Assembly (NCBI GenBank): GCA_964420985.1
Contig: CAYQUT010000003.1
Location: 62,001-126,000 of the forward strand
Reading direction: 5' to 3'
Source of the DNA: CAMCTV01 sp964420985
GTDB taxonomy: Bacteria > Bacteroidota > Bacteroidia > Flavobacteriales_D > Sanyastnellaceae
DNA: 64,000 bases
The translations under genes and the position numbers were made by a program. This document shows positions 59,804-64,000 of the stretch, piece by piece. Positions within the stretch are counted from its first letter, which is position 1; each line of letters starts with the position of its first letter. The notes under the pieces were generated by a model. That model did not search any database and was not told where the DNA came from. It saw only the letters and a program-made list of their open reading frames with translations.

Positions 59804-61066
59804 ATGGCAGATTATAGCAAACATCAGAGATTTATCATAGCAGTCGATGACGACGCCATCATTCTGAATGTGCTCATCAATCACTTAAAGCGTTTTTTAC
59901 CTGAAGATATTACGCTCATAGCACTTGACAATGCAGCAAGCGCATTAGAGGCCTGTCAGCAAATTATTGCTGCTGAATCAGAGTTGGTGCTAATCATAAG
60001 CGATTACTTGATGTATCCCATGAAGGGAAGTGATCTATTGATTCAGGTGAGTCAAATCATACCCAAGTGTAAGAAGATTATGTTGACAGGTCAAGCTGAT
60101 GTGAAAGCCGTTGCAGATGTTATTAATAATACCGGATTATTTCATTTCATCGAAAAGCCTTGGTACCCGAAAGATTTAGAGCTTACCATTCTAGAAGCTG
60201 TTCATGCCTACGATAATGAACGACGATTAGAGGCACAAGAAAAAGAATTAAGAATTCTCAATGAGGATTTGCAGAATTTGGTGAATGTAAGAACAGCTGA
60301 ATTAGAGCAAAAAAATCAGGAATTATTGGAGGGCCTAGAATATGCCAAACTTATACAAAACGCTTTTGTACCCTCTCTAGAGGTGCTCAATCCTGAAATC
60401 AAATCCACTTATTTATACGAATCACCATTGAAGGTAATTAGTGGCGACTTTCATTGGGTGCACAAAACAGAGAACTATGGTTACATCCTTCAGGGAGACT
60501 GCACTGGTCACGGATTGGCCGGGGCATTACTGAGTGTATTGGTTATTGATATTGCCAAATCTTACTTACTTAGTCAAAACGATGATATTAACATAGAAGC
60601 TGCCGCTCAAGAAATTATCATAGGCCTAAAAAGTAAAGTTCACGTTGATAAGCTTGAGTTTTTAGAAAGTGTTGGCGTTGACTTTTGCATTTTGAAAATT
60701 GACTTCAAAACCAACCAAGTGCAATATGCTAATTTCAATTCCAATATTGTAATTTTGGACAAAGAGGAGATTAAAATCATTTCAAAAAGCAAAGGCTTTT
60801 TTAGAATGATTGCCCATGAATCTGAAGTTGAAACTGGAACATTTGACGCACATCAGAAGAGAATTATTTTGTTTTCTGACGGTTTACTTGATCTGATGGG
60901 AGGTCAAAACAATAAGCGATTAAAATGGGTTGGTCTTGAAAAATGGATTTTAGAGCCCCATTTCTTTGAAAAAGGCCCTAATTATCTCAGTGACAAAATA
61001 AAAGAGTTCCTTGCCGGGCAAGAGCAGATTGATGACATCACACTACTCTCTTTATATTGTGAATAA
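59804..61066 (+). CDS. response regulator fused to PP2C (SpoIIE-type) phosphatase
   Basis: 420 residues: a receiver domain (~10-140; VDDDAII, phospho-acceptor Asp in IISDYLM, FIEKPW), a coiled-coil linker (~145-185) and a PP2C/SpoIIE phosphatase domain (~205-418; VISGDFHWV, GDCTGHGLAGALLS, LFSDGLLDL, DDITLLSL with metal-binding Asp residues). It is like RsbU/SiaA outputs that dephosphorylate an anti-sigma antagonist or SiaC. It starts 3 nt after the kinase gene. The SiaC-like protein at 30366 is a possible substrate. Confidence 0.9.
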   Translation: MADYSKHQRFIIAVDDDAIILNVLINHLKRFLPEDITLIALDNAASALEACQQIIAAESELVLIISDYLMYPMKGSDLLIQVSQIIPKCKKIMLTGQADVKAVADVINNTGLFHFIEKPWYPKDLELTILEAVHAYDNERRLEAQEKELRILNEDLQNLVNVRTAELEQKNQELLEGLEYAKLIQNAFVPSLEVLNPEIKSTYLYESPLKVISGDFHWVHKTENYGYILQGDCTGHGLAGALLSVLVIDIAKSYLLSQNDDINIEAAAQEIIIGLKSKVHVDKLEFLESVGVDFCILKIDFKTNQVQYANFNSNIVILDKEEIKIISKSKGFFRMIAHESEVETGTFDAHQKRIILFSDGLLDLMGGQNNKRLKWVGLEKWILEPHFFEKGPNYLSDKIKEFLAGQEQIDDITLLSLYCE

Positions 61067-61068
61067 CA

Positions 61069-61707
61069 ATGGCGCATGCCAATCCCCTTCCTTATATAAA
61101 AAAATGGATTGCTGAAGGCGAGCACGTTCAGCAAGATTTTAAGCTTCGGATAGACGAAGCTCGAAAAATATCAAAGACCATTTCCGCCTTTTCCAATACC
61201 ATTGGAGGAAGGATATTAATTGGCATTAAAGACAATGGCTCGATTGGAGGAATATGTCCTGAGGAGGAATTTCACATGATGCAGTTTGCTGCGCAACAAT
61301 ATTGTCAGCCGCCCGTGCAGCTTCAATACCAAACCTGGAAGGTTGACGAAAAGTTTGTATTAGAAGTCAACGTGCCAGAAAACGATAAAAAACCGACTTT
61401 ATGCGAAGAAATTCCCAAAGAATGGAAAGCTTATTTACGAGAACACGACAACAATATCTTAGCGCCCGCCGTTATTCATGAGGTTTGGAAAATGGAAGGT
61501 CAATTGCGACCTGAGAGATTCTATTACAGTCCCAAGGAACAACTGTTGATTTCTGAACTAAAGAAGGGAACGAAATCTTTGAGCTCCCTTGCTAAATCTA
61601 TCTCCGTCAAGAGACAAACAGTGCAAAAAATTTTAGCCAAACTTATTCGATGGGAAATTGTTGATTGGGAGGTAAAAGCTGGCATAGCTTATTTTTCACT
61701 GCGATGA
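61069..61707 (+). CDS. AlbA_2 (Schlafen-type) DNA-binding regulator with HTH
   Basis: 212 residues. The N-terminal half is an AlbA_2/divergent-AAA_4 domain (VQQDFKLRIDEARKISKTISAFSNTIGGRILIGIKDNGSIGG), and the C-terminus holds a winged-helix-like segment (SSLAKSISVKRQTVQKILAKLIRWEIV). Such proteins are putative transcription regulators, sometimes linked to nucleotide binding. It starts 2 nt after the phosphatase stop and overlaps the sirtuin gene. The target is unknown. Confidence 0.8.
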   Translation: MAHANPLPYIKKWIAEGEHVQQDFKLRIDEARKISKTISAFSNTIGGRILIGIKDNGSIGGICPEEEFHMMQFAAQQYCQPPVQLQYQTWKVDEKFVLEVNVPENDKKPTLCEEIPKEWKAYLREHDNNILAPAVIHEVWKMEGQLRPERFYYSPKEQLLISELKKGTKSLSSLAKSISVKRQTVQKILAKLIRWEIVDWEVKAGIAYFSLR

Positions 61708-62381
61708 AAAAGAGAATTGTGATTTTGAGTGGTGCTGGCATCAGTGCTGAAAGCGGTATACAAACGTTTAGGGATGGTGACGGACTTTGGGAAAATCACC
61801 GAATAGAAGATGTTGCAACGCCACAGGCTTGGCATTCCAATCCGGAATTGGTAATGAACTTTTACAATATTCGCCGCAAGCAGGTGATGCTGGCCCAGCC
61901 CAACAGAGCCCATCAATTATTGGCTGAACTGGAAAAACAACACGATGTTTACATCATAACACAGAATGTAGATGATCTTCATGAAAGAGCCGGTTCAACA
62001 CGCGTGCTTCACCTCCACGGTGAAATATTAAAGAAGAGATGCACCATCAACGAAAATCATATTGCTCCAGCAGAAGAAAATATGTTGCTTGAAAAAACGC
62101 CATCGGGCGGTTATTGGAGACCGCATATCGTATGGTTTGGTGAAGATGTGCCTCTACTGGAAAAAGCCGCGCAATGGGTAAATGAAGCTGACGTATTCAT
62201 TGTGGTAGGTACGAGCCTCTTGGTATACCCAGCAGCAAGCCTTATCCATTACGCTCCGCTTAACTGCCAACGATGGATCATAGACCCCAAAATACCCAAA
62301 CAAATCTCTTCTCATTTCAATGTCATTGAAAGACCAGCTACATCCGGAATTCAGAAATTTGTTGAACTATTTCATCATTGA
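61704..62381 (+). CDS. cobB: NAD-dependent deacylase, sirtuin (CobB/SIRT5-like)
   Basis: 225 residues from ATG 61704, which overlaps the upstream stop as ATGA. GAGISAESGIQTFRDGDGLW is the NAD pocket, ITQNVDDLHERAG and HLHGE (catalytic His) follow, and GTSLLVYPAA is near the end. NFYNIRRKQ holds the Tyr-x-x-Arg pair that favours succinyl/malonyl-lysine. The usual four zinc cysteines are missing: only one Cys is seen in the small domain. It ends the kinase-phosphatase-AlbA unit. Confidence 0.92.
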   Translation: MKKRIVILSGAGISAESGIQTFRDGDGLWENHRIEDVATPQAWHSNPELVMNFYNIRRKQVMLAQPNRAHQLLAELEKQHDVYIITQNVDDLHERAGSTRVLHLHGEILKKRCTINENHIAPAEENMLLEKTPSGGYWRPHIVWFGEDVPLLEKAAQWVNEADVFIVVGTSLLVYPAASLIHYAPLNCQRWIIDPKIPKQISSHFNVIERPATSGIQKFVELFHH

Positions 62382-62386
62382 TCCAT

Positions 62387-63175
62387 CTATAGACCCTCTT
62401 TCTTGGCTTGATTCCAAAAAACATCCATCCCCTCTAAATTCAAATTGTCCCAATTCAAATTTTGCTCCTTCATTTTGTTCTCCATAAATTGGAAACGACG
62501 AATAAACTTTTTATTGGTCCTTTCCAATGCTTCCTCAGGATTCAAGCCGAGGAATCTCGCGTAGTTGATGATTGAAAAAAGCACATCACCCAATTCATTC
62601 ATCTTTTCTTGATTGTCATTTACATGACATGCATGATGAAATTCTTCCAATTCTTCTTGAACCTTGCCCCAAACCTGTTCTTGATTATCCCAATCAAAAC
62701 CGACGCCTCTTGCTTTTTCTTGAATGCGCTGGGCTTTGACCATGGCCGGCAATGATTGTGGCACCCCGGATAAAACACCCTTAGCCCCTTCTTTCAGTTT
62801 TAATTTCTCCCAATTGGATTTAACTTCATTCTCATCTGCAACCACTGCATCCGAGTAAATATGGGGATGTCGGTGAATCAATTTGTCACAAACGTGATTC
62901 AAAGCGTCAGCCAAATCAAACCCTTTGGACTCTTCTGCTATTTTGGCATAAAACACAAGATGTAAAAAAATATCTCCAAGTTCCTTCTTCACCTCAACGG
63001 CATCATTATCCAGTATTGCATCACCCAATTCATACACTTCTTCAATGGTCAAATGACGCAGAGATTCCCATGTTTGCTTCATATCCCATGGGCAACCCGC
63101 TCTGAGATCTTCCATGATTTCCAACAATCTCACAAAAGCTTCAACCTTGGCTATTTTATTTTTTACCTTTTCCAT
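62387..63175 (-). CDS. mazG: nucleoside triphosphate pyrophosphohydrolase MazG
   Basis: 262 residues with two MazG-type helical domains. CPWDMKQTWESLRHLTIEEVYELGDAI and KKELGDIFLHLVFYA carry the metal-binding E-x-x-E and E-x-x-D residues of the N-domain, and KMNELGDVLFSIINYAR the second copy. It hydrolyses NTPs to NMP plus PPi, which removes damaged or excess nucleotides. Its start overlaps the upstream pyruvyltransferase stop (TAATG). Confidence 0.93.
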   Translation of the reverse strand: MEKVKNKIAKVEAFVRLLEIMEDLRAGCPWDMKQTWESLRHLTIEEVYELGDAILDNDAVEVKKELGDIFLHLVFYAKIAEESKGFDLADALNHVCDKLIHRHPHIYSDAVVADENEVKSNWEKLKLKEGAKGVLSGVPQSLPAMVKAQRIQEKARGVGFDWDNQEQVWGKVQEELEEFHHACHVNDNQEKMNELGDVLFSIINYARFLGLNPEEALERTNKKFIRRFQFMENKMKEQNLNWDNLNLEGMDVFWNQAKKEGL

Positions 63176-64000
63176 TATTTGATCATTTCTTTTACCTCGT
63201 GCAATTTCTTCATCATGCGCCCAAGTCTATCATTAAATACTTCATCCTTACTCATAAATGCATCGCTCAGCTTTGCGGCGGCTTTCAAAGTGGCCACATT
63301 ACTTTTCCACCTCTTATCCATTTTCCACCGAACCGCGTATTCCAAAATTCTAACCAATCCTTTGTTCTTTACCAATCCTTTTTTACTGAGGTTTTCTTGA
63401 ATTAATCTTTCAGAAAAATCATTTGAAAAAAATGGCTTTAATTGAATCGGCTCATACTTCAAATCCATCGATAAACACCAATCGCTCCATTTGAAGTGGT
63501 TGATGGTTGAGAATCCTGAATAGGGTATCCATGGAATACGGAGTGTGTCGGCAACAATGGCTCCGTGCATTGCCTCCGTAATGATCAATTTTGACCGCAT
63601 CATTTTTTGCAATACCTGCATGGGTTCCTCAGAGGGACTTATCAATTGCCACCCCAATTCATCTGCCATCTTTTGATGATCGTAAAACAATTCACTTCCG
63701 GCATGCGGCATGAATGAGATCACCTCATAACTTCTAACCAAAGGCAAATCCATTGCAGCCAATAAAATAGCGCCATCTGTGATGGCCAAAGTTGGATCCA
63801 AGTTCAATCGCTTGGCAGTAAGTGGCCCTCTTACGCAGAGAAATTCATAAGTTGAAAGATTCTGCGGAACGGGGCCATAGGTGCCTGCATCACCGTCGGC
63901 TAGCCCGGATGAAAAAATCAACTTCTTTTGAGGAAATCTTGACACCAATCCTATCAATGATCCCACACCCACAAACAAATCGGGATCGTTTTCATTAAAA
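63175..64000 (-). CDS. polysaccharide pyruvyl transferase family protein (5' end cut off)
   Basis: The frame runs off the right edge (it reads FNENDPDLFVGVGS from the edge), so the N-terminus is missing and 274 residues are visible. VGVGSLIGL, FLCVRGPLTAKRLNL, ITDGAILL and ITEAMHGAIVADTLRIPWIPY are the conserved blocks of CsaB-like pyruvyl transferases, which add pyruvate ketals to surface sugars or, in some members, other activated groups. It overlaps the mazG start by one base. Confidence 0.85.
   Translation of the reverse strand, partial: FNENDPDLFVGVGSLIGLVSRFPQKKLIFSSGLADGDAGTYGPVPQNLSTYEFLCVRGPLTAKRLNLDPTLAITDGAILLAAMDLPLVRSYEVISFMPHAGSELFYDHQKMADELGWQLISPSEEPMQVLQKMMRSKLIITEAMHGAIVADTLRIPWIPYSGFSTINHFKWSDWCLSMDLKYEPIQLKPFFSNDFSERLIQENLSKKGLVKNKGLVRILEYAVRWKMDKRWKSNVATLKAAAKLSDAFMSKDEVFNDRLGRMMKKLHEVKEMIK

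Noticed and set aside
61069..62381. AlbA_2 protein and sirtuin as an archaeal-style Alba/Sir2 chromatin pair
   Set aside because: The AlbA_2 (Schlafen-type) domain is unrelated to archaeal chromatin protein Alba, so the name match is misleading; only the operon link is kept as a finding.

Overview
The window looks like a chromosomal segment of a Bacteroidota bacterium, most likely a free-living marine or aquatic member of the Flavobacteriales. The signs are four type IX secretion (T9SS) cargo proteins, a SusC-like TonB receptor with a carboxypeptidase-regulatory-like N-terminus, families typical of the phylum (a DUF6913-like protein, DUF1573, Cys-rich ACNYN repeats), low GC, and promoters of the Bacteroidota type (-7 box TAnnTTTG, -33 TTG). 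I see no insertion sequence, prophage, CRISPR array or tRNA. The only structured RNA gene is RNase P RNA.

Layout. 1-3431 (minus): Mpl murein-peptide ligase, then an unusual cytidylyltransferase/GHMP sugar-kinase fusion, then a FucP-type permease cut by the window edge. 3504-10996 (minus): a small secreted protein, a secreted lamin-tail/OB/FN3/double-PLD protein, a TonB-dependent receptor and a second lamin-tail T9SS protein. 11079-12925: two tandem paralogous membrane-anchored SGNH-like proteins. 12971-16626: radA, anmK, acyl-CoA dehydrogenase. 16634-20341: a giant T9SS protein with 18 complete Cys/Asp-rich repeats. 20363-25973: the suf Fe-S cluster operon (sufA-B-C-D-S-E-T). 26063-28743: paaB-paaC-paaD without paaA or paaE, then an aminotransferase. 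28837-30746: ZIP metal transporter overlapping a methyltransferase, and a divergent SiaC-like regulator. 30796-34508: ABCG-type transporter and trmD, divergent from rnpB (34559-34921). 34978-42089: acyltransferase, DUF1573 protein, CtpA-type protease, and a secreted CotH-kinase protein. 42183-45633: GH13 lipoprotein, coaE, MFS transporter. 45698-49181: thioredoxin, metallophosphoesterase, dnaX split by an A11 run. 49268-54581: two amino-acid permeases and a secreted zinc metalloprotease. 54651-57234: DUF6913-like protein, dapA, acetyltransferase, glutathione peroxidase. 57287-62381: a tight four-gene unit of hybrid histidine kinase, response-regulator/PP2C phosphatase, AlbA-type regulator and sirtuin. 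62387-64000: mazG and a polysaccharide pyruvyl transferase cut by the window edge.

Most notable: (1) dnaX is split at an A11 homopolymer, with the tau C-terminus open in the +1 frame; (2) -7 boxes recur only 4-7 nt before the start codon at about fifteen transcription-unit starts, which suggests widespread leaderless mRNAs; (3) the kinase/cytidylyltransferase fusion beside Mpl and a FucP-like permease suggests an uncharacterised sugar-salvage route; (4) a secreted PLD-type candidate nuclease lies next to a TonB receptor; (5) a perfect 9-3-9 dyad sits just downstream of the suf promoter. All calls come from reading the sequence by eye; no database search was run.
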